A stretch of 64,000 nt of DNA from Methylobacterium sp. J-067 (lineage in GTDB: Bacteria; Pseudomonadota; Alphaproteobacteria; Rhizobiales; Beijerinckiaceae): contig NZ_JAKSXZ010000050.1 in assembly GCF_022829465.1 (NCBI RefSeq), positions 40,609 through 104,608 of the forward strand, read 5' to 3'. The notes under the pieces are model-generated. The model made no database searches. It had not been told where the DNA came from and saw only the letters and a list, made by a program, of their open reading frames with translations. Every line of letters begins with the position of its first letter. The stretch's first letter is position 1. Shown here in pieces: positions 25,213-34,468 of the stretch. The translations under genes were made by a program, and so were the position numbers.

Positions 25213-26021
25213 CGCGCGGCCGACGCCGCCGCGAGGTCATCCTCGTGGCGTTCGTACTCCTTCCGCAGCGCTTCCAGGAGATAGGGCTGCCACAGGCCGT
25301 AGGTCTCGTAGACGGCCCGGTCGATGTCGGTCGCGGTGAAGGGAAGGCGCAGGGTCGTGCTGGCGCCGAACAGCGAGAGCTTCGACGCGGACATGTCCTC
25401 GTTCGGTCCGACCACCATGACGATGCGCGCGCCCGTTCCGTGGGCGTCGATCCGGCAGGCGACCTCCGAGGGCGGCATGTCGGGGATGGACGGGCCGACG
25501 ACCACGAGGTCGATGGCCTGCGTCGCGGCCGCCTTCACGGCGCTGCGGCCGTCCTTCGCCTCGATCACGCGGAAGCGGAAGGAGGTGGCGGCGAAGATCT
25601 GCTGGGCGACCTGCCGGGTCTTCGAGCCGGGCTCGACGAAGAGCAGCGTCAGCTCCCGGCACAGGAAGGCGGCGGCCTGCAGCACATGCCTGACATTGCG
25701 CTGGCCGAGGGGCTTCAGGAGGACATCGTAGGCATTGAGCCGCCGCGCGATCGTCGGCCAGCGCGCCGCCAGCAGATCCGCCACGAGGACGATCACGCTG
25801 TGGGCGCCGGCCCCCGCGCGCCAGGTGGTGATCATCTCGGCATTCGTGCCCGGCAGGATCGTCTCGATGAACAGGATGTCCGGCGAGGTCTCGGCGATCG
25901 CCCGCCGCAATTCGAGGCCGTTGGTCGCCTCCCGGACACAGGCGTCCGGAAGAACGGCGACGATCGCCTCCAGAAGTGTCAGGCGCGTTTCCTCGTCCGC
26001 ATCCGCGATCAGGATCTTCAT
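25209..26021 (-). CDS. Protein with two degenerate response-regulator receiver domains
   Basis: A 270-residue protein with two REC folds in tandem and no output domain. In the first (about 1-115) the acidic pair is present (Asp7, Asp9), and so is the conserved Lys (Lys103), but the phosphorylated Asp is replaced by Glu53 (FIETILPG). In the second (about 123-240) the equivalent position is Gly176 (VVVGPSIPD) and the conserved Lys is lost. Neither can be phosphorylated in the normal way, and Glu53 could imitate the phosphorylated state. The ATG at 26021 is chosen because the first REC strand begins there. Coupled to the DUF2336 gene by a 4-base overlap. Confidence 0.82.
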   Translation of the reverse strand: MKILIADADEETRLTLLEAIVAVLPDACVREATNGLELRRAIAETSPDILFIETILPGTNAEMITTWRAGAGAHSVIVLVADLLAARWPTIARRLNAYDVLLKPLGQRNVRHVLQAAAFLCRELTLLFVEPGSKTRQVAQQIFAATSFRFRVIEAKDGRSAVKAAATQAIDLVVVGPSIPDMPPSEVACRIDAHGTGARIVMVVGPNEDMSASKLSLFGASTTLRLPFTATDIDRAVYETYGLWQPYLLEALRKEYERHEDDLAAASAAR

Positions 26022-26410
26022 GACGCCACCTTCATCGCCGAGGGTCCATGCGAGGCGGCGGCGTGCGGGGGTCGGGAAGATCCGTGTTCGGTCGAGATCG
26101 GGGCGCTCTCGCGGATCGGCCGGCTGATTTTCAAAGCTGAGGCTCTGTGATCGTCGGCGCGGGCGCGCGTTTCCGAATTCGACGATGGTGACACGGCGGA
26201 TCTTAAATTTATCCATACCGTGCAGACACAGACAGCAGTTGTGTGCTCGACGAAAGCCGATCCGGCACGCATCCCGAGACGCGGCGTGGCCGCGTTGCAA
26301 TCCCCTCCGCCGCGCCCCACACTGAGGGCGGTGAGCCGATCTCAGGCATGGTACGGAGGCGGCATCGGGGCGCCGGACGCCGGCAGACCGACCGAATGGC
26401 CCTTCAGAGG
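26022..26410. other. Divergent intergenic region without a supportable gene
   Basis: A 389-bp gap between the double-receiver gene and a small gene on the other strand. It must hold both promoters, and a somewhat AT-richer stretch lies near 26190-26240. No convincing inverted repeat or RNA gene was found by eye. Several open frames cross it in GC-rich DNA, but none has a ribosome site or recognisable sequence. Confidence 0.5.
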
Positions 26411-26665
26411 ATGACGCGTACGATGCCGATCCAGGCACTCAACGAGCGGAAAAAGCTGTCGAGCGACTTCAACGACGCCAACGATGCCTTCATCGACGCC
26501 GTGCTGGGCGCGCTCCAATCCGGCGAGATCCCCCTCGATCTGGCCCGCGCCTACCTCGCCCATCCGGTCGCCATGATGCATGCGGACGGCGCGCAGGCCG
26601 TGGCGAACTACTTCGACCGGATCCTGGCGCAGCGGCCGAACATCGATTGGACGCCGGGGGACTGA
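26411..26665 (+). CDS. Conserved small protein, about 84 residues
   Basis: Unknown function. The protein is mostly helical and acidic: the region NERKKLSSDFNDANDAFIDAVL is followed by a DLARAYLAHPVAMMHADGAQAVANYFDRIL core. There is no signal or membrane segment. The start is uncertain: AGAGG abuts the ATG at 26411 but sits 12 bases before the ATG at 26423, so the protein may begin at MPIQAL. The next small gene follows 52 bases later on the same strand. Confidence 0.55.
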   Translation: MTRTMPIQALNERKKLSSDFNDANDAFIDAVLGALQSGEIPLDLARAYLAHPVAMMHADGAQAVANYFDRILAQRPNIDWTPGD

Positions 26666-26717
26666 GCGTCCCCGGCCCGAGGTTCCGAGCGCGAGCGGGT
26701 CTTCCAAGGAACGGGAT

Positions 26718-26900
26718 ATGGCCGACAACTACAGCAAAGAGCGGATGCAGGCAGAGGCGGCCTTCGCGAAGACGCAGGATCGCCCCGGCGGGAAGACGCC
26801 CGTCGCGCCGAGCGTCAGCGCCGCCGACCAGAACACCGCCCGCCTCAAGGCGGCCCGCCTCGAACGGGACGCCCTCAAGGCGCGGTCGGGCAAGCCATAG
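26718..26900 (+). CDS. Small lysine- and alanine-rich hypothetical protein
   Basis: A 60-residue hydrophilic protein with the start MADNYSKERMQAEAAFAK, rich in Lys, Arg and Ala and probably disordered or helical. No family is recognised. An AAGGAACGGGA purine run precedes the ATG. It lies between two other small genes on the same strand that could form a loose operon. Confidence 0.5.
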   Translation: MADNYSKERMQAEAAFAKTQDRPGGKTPVAPSVSAADQNTARLKAARLERDALKARSGKP

Positions 26901-26989
26901 GCGGCGGCGTCCGGACGCGGCCCCACCGCGCGAACGAACTTCCGGGGGCTCCGGCGCCTTGGTCGAGGATCGGACAGGAGATCTCGGCC

Positions 26990-27433
26990 ATGTGGTACCT
27001 CTACGGCTTCGTGCTGCTGGCCGGCGTCGCCAACGCCGTCCAGGCCGGACAGAACGGCGCGCTCTCGAAGGGATTGGACGAATCCCTGACCGCCGGCCTC
27101 GTCGTGGTCGCCGGCACGGCCACCTGCATCCTCCTCGTCGGCGTCCTCTCCGGGAAGCTCGCATGGCCGACCTCGGCCCAGGCGCTCGCGATGCCGTGGT
27201 GGGCGTGGTTCGGCGGCATCCTCGGCGGCGGCATCATCCTCGCGCAGTTCGTCGTCGCCCGGCAGATCGGCGCGGCGCCGTTCCTCGGCCTCCTCGTGAC
27301 GGCCGGCGTGGTGACCTCGATCCTGCTCGACAATTTCGGGTGGGTCGGCTTCGAGCGCCACCCTGCGAGCCTCTGGCGGATCCTCGGCGGGTGCCTGATG
27401 GTGGGCGGCGTCGCCCTGGTCGCCCTGTTCTGA
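26990..27433 (+). CDS. YdcZ/DUF606-type inner-membrane protein (DMT superfamily)
   Basis: A 147-residue membrane protein with about five hydrophobic helices. The opening GFVLLAGVANAVQAGQNGALSK, central WWAWFGGILGGGIILAQFVVARQIGAAPFLGLLVTAG and C-terminal RILGGCLMVGGVALVALF match the DMT_YdcZ family (PF04657). The family is half the size of EamA transporters and usually works as dimers; substrates are poorly known. An AGGAGA ribosome site precedes the ATG. Confidence 0.85.
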   Translation: MWYLYGFVLLAGVANAVQAGQNGALSKGLDESLTAGLVVVAGTATCILLVGVLSGKLAWPTSAQALAMPWWAWFGGILGGGIILAQFVVARQIGAAPFLGLLVTAGVVTSILLDNFGWVGFERHPASLWRILGGCLMVGGVALVALF

Positions 27434-27482
27434 CCGCTCGGCCCCGCGACGCCCTCGTCTTGCCGATCCCTGGGAGAAGGCC

Positions 27483-27668
27483 ATGACCGAACCACCGGAC
27501 GACAACCTGGACCATTATGCACTGGGCTTCTACGCGCCCGGCAAGCACATCGCCCGCGAATCCTGCCCCTATGCAGAGGGCACGGAGGCGCAGGCGCGCT
27601 GGCTGGCTGGCTACGATGCCGCCGTCCGCGGCGAGGCCCTGGAGGATCGCGCTGAGGGTTCGGCGTGA
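27483..27668 (+). CDS. CrpP/ribosome modulation factor-like small protein
   Basis: A 61-residue protein. The core LGFYAPGKHIARESCPY, followed by a WLAGYDAAVRG motif, follows the RMF/CrpP pattern (G-x-x-A-x-x-G, CPY, W-x-x-GY). E. coli RMF dimerises 70S ribosomes in stationary phase; family members in alphaproteobacteria are mostly uncharacterised. A GGGAGAAGG stretch precedes the ATG. A second member lies at 60142-60315, where the Cys is not conserved. Confidence 0.68.
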   Translation: MTEPPDDNLDHYALGFYAPGKHIARESCPYAEGTEAQARWLAGYDAAVRGEALEDRAEGSA

Positions 27669-27778
27669 GGTCGGGCTCGCGTCCCTGTGACCTTCCCGGC
27701 CTTCGCACGTTGGCCTGAGACGGAGGCGCTCGGCTTCGGAGCCGTGCGACGCCTCATCGAGCCTCGAAGGACACCCCC

Positions 27779-28045
27779 ATGAAACGCATCCTGATCGCAT
27801 CCGTCCTCATCCTGTCGCCGTTCGCGCTCGCCGCGACCGCGGAGGCCCAGGGCACCATTCCCGGCGCCCAGCGCGGAGCGGAGGACGGCAACCGCGCGGC
27901 GGGGCCGATCGGCGGCGTCGTCGGTGGAGCGGTCGGGGCCGCGACCGGCACGGTCGGCGGCGTCCTCGGCGTCGATCCGGAGCGGGATCGCCGGGACGAG
28001 CGGATGGAGCGCCGGGAGGAGCGTCGGGAGATGCAGCGGCGTTAA
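27779..28045 (+). CDS. Small secreted protein with Gly-rich core and charged tail
   Basis: An 88-residue protein. Residues 1-23 are a signal peptide (MKRILIASVLILSPFALA then ATAEA), followed by a Gly/Ala-rich stretch with G-A-V-G-x-A-T-G repeats (about 40-62) resembling glycine-zipper outer-membrane proteins. The tail is made of Arg/Glu blocks. The glycine-zipper type often sits at the outer membrane, but the length is too short to name it. AAGGA precedes the ATG. A strong hairpin follows at 28060-28086. Confidence 0.6.
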   Translation: MKRILIASVLILSPFALAATAEAQGTIPGAQRGAEDGNRAAGPIGGVVGGAVGAATGTVGGVLGVDPERDRRDERMERREERREMQRR

Positions 28046-28059
28046 GGGCCGGATTCTTG

Positions 28060-28086
28060 CTGCCGCCGGCCGAGGGCCGGCGGCAG
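28060..28086. terminator. Perfect 12-bp stem-loop between two small genes
   Basis: CTGCCGCCGGCC, loop GAG, GGCCGGCGGCAG: twelve uninterrupted pairs, nearly all G-C. No run of T follows on either strand, so it is not a textbook intrinsic terminator. It could cause factor-assisted termination or protect the upstream mRNA end. Confidence 0.5.
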
Positions 28087-28128
28087 CGCCGGAACCGCCC
28101 TTGTTAAGGCCCTCCGCCCGGAGCCCCG

Positions 28129-28410
28129 ATGACCCGCCCCCGCCGTATCGGCCTGCCGTGGTACGCCCCGGAGAATTACGACGCGCTTCGTGCGAGCCTC
28201 GACGACGGCGCGCGGCTCCCTCCGGCCTACGAGACATGGCGGATCGCGACCGAGCAGATGGAGCGGGAGGTCCAGCGCAGCGGCGTCGAGGTCGTCCGTG
28301 TCCCGATCGAGCCGGACGCGTTCGCCCTGTGGTGCGTCCGCGACGGCGGGAAGCCGGACGCCGCCGCCCGCTCCCGCTATGCCGCCGAGGTCATCGGCCG
28401 GGACGGCTAG
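28129..28410 (+). CDS. Conserved hypothetical protein, 93 residues
   Basis: Hydrophilic cytoplasmic protein without a recognised domain. Visible features are a PWYAPENYDALRASLDDG start and a central helix EQMEREVQRSG, followed by an EVVRVPIEPDAFALWCV strand region. The frame is intact, GGAG lies before the ATG, and codon use matches the window. Its stop overlaps the convergent glycosyltransferase gene by four bases. Confidence 0.55.
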   Translation: MTRPRRIGLPWYAPENYDALRASLDDGARLPPAYETWRIATEQMEREVQRSGVEVVRVPIEPDAFALWCVRDGGKPDAAARSRYAAEVIGRDG

Positions 28411-30713
28411 CGGCAGCCCGCCGCCTCGCGCCGTGCCGCCCTGGCCGTCGCGATGGCCCGCAGGCGCTCGGCCGCCGCCCGCCCGGTCACGTCGCCATTC
28501 AGCCGCGCCTCTAGATCGGCCTTGGCCCGCAGGCCGAGGGCGCGCGCCGCGTCCGGATCGTCGAACAGGCGACGCATCAACCGGGCGGCGTGGGCGATGT
28601 CCGGCTCGGCCCAGCGCATTCCGGCCTCGTAGGGCGGGATGTCCCGGTCGAGGGTGACGAGCTCGCAATCGACCAGCAGGCTGTTCCCGTCGTCCATGAA
28701 GTCGAGGTTCCCCGAATACCGGGTCGCGATGACCGGGCGGCCGAGGAGCATCGCTTCGGCCATGGTGAGGCCAAGGCCCTCGCTGCGGTGCAGGGACACG
28801 TAGGCGTCGGCCGCCGCCATGAGGCTCAGGGTTTCCTCGTGCGCGGTCGTCCGGTCGATGACGGTCACGTTCGCTCCCGCCGCCGCCGTCAGCCGCGCGA
28901 GTTCGTCGGGATGGCGCTCGCCGAACGAGGTCTTGATCACGAGACGGGCCGGCTCCCCGCCGGGGAACGCCCGGGTGAACGCCTCGATCAGGCCGAACGG
29001 GTTCTTCCGGTCCATGACGCTCGTCATGTGGAACACGAAGACGAACACGAACTCGTCGTCGCGCAGCCCGAACGCCGCCCGGGGCAGGGGGGTGAACGGG
29101 GCGATCTCGACCCCCGGGGGAAGGACGTGGACCGGCTGCCGGTACTGGCGGCGCAGGGCGGCGGCCACGAACTCCGTCGCGGTCCAGAACTCGTCGCAAT
29201 GCAGGGCCGCCTCGTTCCAGGCCTCCGGCACCGCGTCGAATTCCCAGTACCAGTAGCCGATCCGGTAGGTCCGCTCCGGGCGCGGCCGGAGGCCGGCCTG
29301 CGGGTACGCGCGCAGGAAGTAGGGTTCCGGCTGCAGGTGGATCAGGGTCGTGTCGTGGGCCTCCATCCCCTGGAAGCGGCCGGGAAGCGGCTCGTCCGTG
29401 TCCCGCGTCGTCGGGGCGTTGCGCAGGCTCAGCGCGACGCCCTGGCGGCCGAGGCCCTGGACGAGGTTCTCGACCGAGATGCGCAGGCCGGACGGGTAGG
29501 CGAAATGGCCGATGACGTTGAGGCCGGGCCGCACGATCTCCCGGGCGAGGGCCTCGCTGGACCGTTCGGCCAGCCAGGCCAGCGGCAGGGCGTGCAGACC
29601 GGCGCCGGGGCTTTGCAGGAAGGCGAGGAGGCCGCGGGCGGCTGCCTCGTCGGTCATCGCCTCCGGACAACGCCGCTGCCAGTCCGGCCGCGCGCCATAG
29701 GCGAGGCGAACCTGGTCGGCCTCGCCCAGCCGCGTCGGAAAGCGCTGCGCAAAGATCGCGGGATCGTGGCAATCGTGGGTCTCGGCGACCCATTCGGCGA
29801 GGCGCAGGATGCCGAAGACGGTGCCGCCGTCCGGGACCGCCGCCTGCCAGTCCGGCGTCAGGGCCCAGGTCTCGCAGAGCGCGGCCTGCGCGTCCTGCGC
29901 GCTCCGGATCAGGAACCACCAGATCTCCTCGCGCGTCACGCTCCCCTCCCGCAGGGCGGCGAACAGCGTCCGGCACGCCATCCAGGCGCCGGTGGGCATC
30001 AGGAACAGGGGCTCCCGGCGGCGCAGGTCGGCATCGGACGCGAGACGATGATGCGCCCGCATCTCCGGCTCCGCCGCGAGGGCGGGCTCGATCCAGGGAG
30101 CATGCTCCGGGCTCAGCCCAAGGCGCGCGAGGCCCTCCGTCGTCGCGAAACGCGCGAAGGGGCCGTCCGGGCCCTCGTGCAGCGCGCGCGGGAAGCGCAC
30201 GCGCAGATCCCGGTGGCGCAGGAGTTCGAGCACGATCCGGATTCCCGCGTCCAACGCGGGCTGCAGCCGGGACGGCTCGAAGGTCCCCAATGTCGGATCG
30301 AGGCCGGGCCCGGCCGCCGCCGCGATCATCGCCTCGTCGAAGATGTCGAGGCGCCGCCCACCGTGGGGGCGCGGGGAGGGGTGCCAGCTATCCCCGGACG
30401 CAGCCAGCGTCCGCCCCTCCCGGAGGCCGTGTTCGAGGTAGTGGGCGAGGGGATTGCCCCCGAGGAGGGCCACGTCGGGGTTGGCGGCGAGGTAGGCCTT
30501 CGTGTCGAAGTGCGGTCCCGCCGCGCGCCCCTCGGCTGCGCCGTACAGCATGAAGTGGGCGAGGGGGCCGTCCGGGAACCCGGCGACGTCGGGATAGGCA
30601 CAGAGGTACCATTCCGGGTCGAACAATCCCGAGTCGGTGATCAGTTGGTCGAGGCGCTGGCGGCGGGACCGCGCGCGGCGTGCCCCGCTCAACGAAACGA
30701 TCTTGCGCAACAT
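28407..30713 (-). CDS. GT4-like glycosyltransferase with two N-terminal 38-residue modules
   Basis: A 768-residue protein. Two copies of the 38-residue module begin at Phe31 and Phe69 (FDPEWYLCAYPDV and FDTKAYLAANPDV, each followed by an L-A-H-x-x-x-x-G-x-x-E-GR tail). A middle region of ~280 residues has no clear family. Residues ~400-760 are a GT-B glycosyltransferase domain with HVLPPGVEIAPF, the ARLVIKTSFG strand and the donor-site YVSLHRSEGLGLTMAEAM loop. It likely acts on a surface polysaccharide. It is 142 bp downstream of rmd on the same strand. Confidence 0.83.
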   Translation of the reverse strand: MLRKIVSLSGARRARSRRQRLDQLITDSGLFDPEWYLCAYPDVAGFPDGPLAHFMLYGAAEGRAAGPHFDTKAYLAANPDVALLGGNPLAHYLEHGLREGRTLAASGDSWHPSPRPHGGRRLDIFDEAMIAAAAGPGLDPTLGTFEPSRLQPALDAGIRIVLELLRHRDLRVRFPRALHEGPDGPFARFATTEGLARLGLSPEHAPWIEPALAAEPEMRAHHRLASDADLRRREPLFLMPTGAWMACRTLFAALREGSVTREEIWWFLIRSAQDAQAALCETWALTPDWQAAVPDGGTVFGILRLAEWVAETHDCHDPAIFAQRFPTRLGEADQVRLAYGARPDWQRRCPEAMTDEAAARGLLAFLQSPGAGLHALPLAWLAERSSEALAREIVRPGLNVIGHFAYPSGLRISVENLVQGLGRQGVALSLRNAPTTRDTDEPLPGRFQGMEAHDTTLIHLQPEPYFLRAYPQAGLRPRPERTYRIGYWYWEFDAVPEAWNEAALHCDEFWTATEFVAAALRRQYRQPVHVLPPGVEIAPFTPLPRAAFGLRDDEFVFVFVFHMTSVMDRKNPFGLIEAFTRAFPGGEPARLVIKTSFGERHPDELARLTAAAGANVTVIDRTTAHEETLSLMAAADAYVSLHRSEGLGLTMAEAMLLGRPVIATRYSGNLDFMDDGNSLLVDCELVTLDRDIPPYEAGMRWAEPDIAHAARLMRRLFDDPDAARALGLRAKADLEARLNGDVTGRAAAERLRAIATARAARREAAGCR

Positions 30714-30855
30714 GCCTGGGACGCCCCCGCGGGTTGCAAAGGCAGCTGCCGTTCCCGGACGCGGCCCGCAAGACGACCGGCAAGACGACCGCTGAGGTTC
30801 CGCCGGGCTGGGGCTGCGCCATGTCAGGGTCCGCTCCGCCGCCTGGGCGAGCCCT

Positions 30856-31836
30856 TCACGGTCTCGCGGCGCAGGCCTGCCGGGCGGCGTTGAGGATATC
30901 GGTCAGGGTCTGTCGCCAGGGGATGACGGGGGCCCAGCCGGTGGTGTCCCGCAGCTTCTGCGCGTTCCCGGCCGCGATGGCGATCTCCGAGGGGCGCTGA
31001 CGGTCCGGCGCCGCCACCGCCTCGAAGGGGACGCGGGCGAGGGCGCGCAGTTCGGCCAGGATCTCGGCGATCGTGCGTGGCTCACCGCTGGCCACGTTGA
31101 AGACGGTGCCGTGGGCGATGGCCTCGGAGTTCGCGATCACCGAGGCGTAGGCCCGCACCACGTCGCGGGCATCGAGGAAGTCTCGCTTCGCGTCGAGATT
31201 GCCGACCATGAGCCGAGGCGGGGCGAGTCCGGCCTCGATCCGGGCGATCTGGCTCGCGAAGCTCGCGACGACGAAGCGCTCGTCCTGGCCGGGGCCGGTA
31301 TGGTTGAACGGCCGCAGCACGATCGAGCGAACGCCGCTGTTGGCGAAGATGTCGGACAACATCTCCTCGCCCACGAGCTTGGTTCGGGCATAGGTCCCGG
31401 CGGGGAGGGGGGTGATGTCCTCCACCACCGTCTCGTGGTTCAGGAAGGCGCGGCCATAGACCTCGCCGGAACTCACGAACAGGAAGGTGGCGGTCGGCGC
31501 GGCGAACTGGACCGCCTCGACGAGGTTCATGAGCGCCGTCACGTTGGCGCGCCACGTCCCGAGGGGCCCGGTCGGCGTGTAGCCGATCGAGGCCTGCCCC
31601 GCGAGGTGGAGGATGTGCGTCGGCCCGAAGCCGGCGATCAGGGTCTGAAGAGAGGCGGCCTCTTCGAGATCGACGGAGTAGAAGGAGGCCCCAGGCGGCA
31701 GCGTGTCGAAGGATCCCCGGCCGATTCCCAGGACGTCGTAATCCTCCGAGGCGGCGAAGGCTGACATCGCATGGCGGCCGACGAAGCCGGCCGCACCGGT
31801 GACGAGAAGTCTCTTACGCAGGGGTGCGGCCGCCAT
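30856..31836 (-). CDS. rmd: GDP-4-keto-6-deoxy-D-mannose reductase (GDP-D-rhamnose forming), SDR family
   Basis: A 326-residue short-chain dehydrogenase. The cofactor loop TGAAGFVGRH is at residues 13-22, the catalytic serine region is SSGEVYG (122-128), and the YxxxK pair is Tyr149/Lys153. The RPFNHTGPGQ segment and RDFLDARDVV stretch are characteristic of Rmd/GDP-6-deoxy-hexulose reductases. It would reduce the Gmd product to GDP-D-rhamnose (or a C-methylated form). Gmd lies 7 bases upstream in the same operon. The C-4 stereochemistry cannot be proven from sequence. Confidence 0.88.
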   Translation of the reverse strand: MAAAPLRKRLLVTGAAGFVGRHAMSAFAASEDYDVLGIGRGSFDTLPPGASFYSVDLEEAASLQTLIAGFGPTHILHLAGQASIGYTPTGPLGTWRANVTALMNLVEAVQFAAPTATFLFVSSGEVYGRAFLNHETVVEDITPLPAGTYARTKLVGEEMLSDIFANSGVRSIVLRPFNHTGPGQDERFVVASFASQIARIEAGLAPPRLMVGNLDAKRDFLDARDVVRAYASVIANSEAIAHGTVFNVASGEPRTIAEILAELRALARVPFEAVAAPDRQRPSEIAIAAGNAQKLRDTTGWAPVIPWRQTLTDILNAARQACAARP

Positions 31837-31843
31837 GAAGGGA

Positions 31844-32857
<1,014 letters not shown>

Positions 32858-33059
32858 CTACGATCCTTGCGGGGATGGGTCAAGGCTGTCATCCGGACAA
32901 AAAAATCTCAGCGCCGAAGCGGGCACGAGCCTGCATCAAAGAGCATGAGCGCGGTTCGTGCAAATGCCGGCCGAGCAGCCGAGGCGATGCCGTGCGGCCG
33001 GATTGGATCAATACGCGTCCTAGACTGCCGCGGCGCGGATGGCCTATAGGGGCATCCAT

Positions 33060-33083
33060 ACTCAGAACCCTGACTCTCTGAGT
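33060..33083. promoter_or_regulatory. Short inverted repeat just before the C-methyltransferase ribosome site
   Basis: ACTCAGA and TCTGAGT, 7-bp perfect arms with a 10-base spacer, ending three bases before AGGAGGG. It could be an operator or an mRNA hairpin that affects translation. Confidence 0.35.
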
Positions 33084-33096
33084 GCAGGAGGGCCAA

Positions 33097-34335
33097 TTGG
33101 CGGAAAGCTACACAGCACTCGAGAGGTGCCGCGTCAGTGGGTCGAAGTCGCTCATCACGGTGCTCGACCTCGGCGAGCAGGCGCTGACGGGTGTGTTCCC
33201 CGCTGACCAGGCCCAGCCCGTCACCGCAGGGCCGCTGCGCCTTGTCTGGTGCCCCGATTCGGGGCTCCTGCAACTCGCTCATTCGTACGACCTCGGCGAG
33301 ATGTACGGGGACAATTACGGCTACCGCTCCGGCCTCAACCAGAGCATGGTCAACCACCTGACGGTGAAGATCCGGGAGCTGGAGCGTTTCGCCGACCTGA
33401 AGCCGGGCGATGCGGTGCTCGACATCGGCAGCAACGATTGCACGTCGCTCAAGGCCTACGAGACCACCGGATTGAAGCGGATCGGCATCGATCCCTCGGG
33501 TCAGAAGTTCCTGGAATACTACCCGTCGGACGTCCGCCTCGTGCCGGATTTCTTCACGGCCGAGAACTACTGCTCGACCGGCGCGCCGCCGGCCAAGATC
33601 GTGACGTCCATCGCGATGTTCTACGATCTCGAAAGCCCGGTGAGCTTCGCCCGGGAGATCGAGAGCATCCTGGCGCCGGGCGGCCTCTGGCACTTCGAGC
33701 AGAGCTACATGCCCTCGATGCTGCGCATGACCTCCTACGATACGGTCTGCCACGAGCATCTCGAATACTATTCGCTGGGCGTCGTGAACCGGATCCTCGC
33801 GGAGGCGGGCCTGCGTCCCGTCGACGTCAAGATGAACGCGGTCAACGGCGGCAGCTTCGCGGTGACGGCCGTCCGCAAGGACGATCCCCGGCGGGGCAGC
33901 GAGGCCGTGGTGGCGTGGCTTCTGGAGCAGGAAGAGCGGATGGGGCTCACGACGCCCCGCCCCTATCGCGAGTTCGAAGAGCGTACCTTCCGCCATCGCA
34001 GGGACCTGCGCCGGCTGCTGGAGGCGCTCAAGGCCGACGGCAAGGTCGTGCTCGGCTACGGGGCGTCCACCAAGGGCAACGTGGTGCTCCAGTTCTGCGA
34101 CATCGGGCCGGACCTCCTGCCCGCCATCGCCGAGGTCAACCCCGACAAGTTCGGCAAGTTCACCCCCGGCACCGGCATCCCGATCGTGTCGGAGGCCGAG
34201 GCGCATGCGATGAAGCCGGATTACATGCTCGTCCTGCCCTGGCACTTCCGCGACGGCATCGTCCGGCGCGAATCCGAGTTCCTCGCCCGGGGCGGGCGGC
34301 TCATCTTCCCGTTCCCGGAAATCGAGATCGTCTGA
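33097..34335 (+). CDS. Sugar C-methyltransferase-like SAM-dependent methyltransferase
   Basis: A 412-residue three-part protein of the TylCIII/NovU/TcaB9 type. The N-terminal zinc-binding-like segment is CRVSG near residue 8 and CPDSG later, so one Cys of each pair is Ser here. A SAM domain follows with VLDIGSNDCTSL (about 108-119) and a catalytic-type CHEHLEYYS block (known relatives often read YHEH). A Methyltransf_14-like C-terminal domain contains YGASTKGNVVLQ. Known relatives C-methylate NDP-4-keto-6-deoxysugars, which matches Gmd next door. The TTG at 33097 is four bases after AGGAGGG and preferred to the GTG at 33082. Confidence 0.8.
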   Translation: MAESYTALERCRVSGSKSLITVLDLGEQALTGVFPADQAQPVTAGPLRLVWCPDSGLLQLAHSYDLGEMYGDNYGYRSGLNQSMVNHLTVKIRELERFADLKPGDAVLDIGSNDCTSLKAYETTGLKRIGIDPSGQKFLEYYPSDVRLVPDFFTAENYCSTGAPPAKIVTSIAMFYDLESPVSFAREIESILAPGGLWHFEQSYMPSMLRMTSYDTVCHEHLEYYSLGVVNRILAEAGLRPVDVKMNAVNGGSFAVTAVRKDDPRRGSEAVVAWLLEQEERMGLTTPRPYREFEERTFRHRRDLRRLLEALKADGKVVLGYGASTKGNVVLQFCDIGPDLLPAIAEVNPDKFGKFTPGTGIPIVSEAEAHAMKPDYMLVLPWHFRDGIVRRESEFLARGGRLIFPFPEIEIV

Positions 34336-34362
34336 GGCGGCACGGCTCCGCAGGCCTGGAAG

Positions 34363-34396
34363 GGCGCCGGTCCGAGGGGGGCCGGCGCCTTCTTCG
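34363..34396 (+). terminator. Rho-independent terminator candidate after the C-methyltransferase
   Basis: GGCGCCGG (34363-34370) pairs perfectly with CCGGCGCC (34382-34389) and is followed by TTCTTCG. It sits 28 bp after the stop codon and separates the methyltransferase from the next glycosyltransferase. Confidence 0.6.
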
Positions 34397-34468
34397 TATC
34401 GCGGTGTTTCAGGAGCCGGCGGTGGGACCGGATGCGCCGAGGCATGACGATCCGGGCGAGATGAATTG

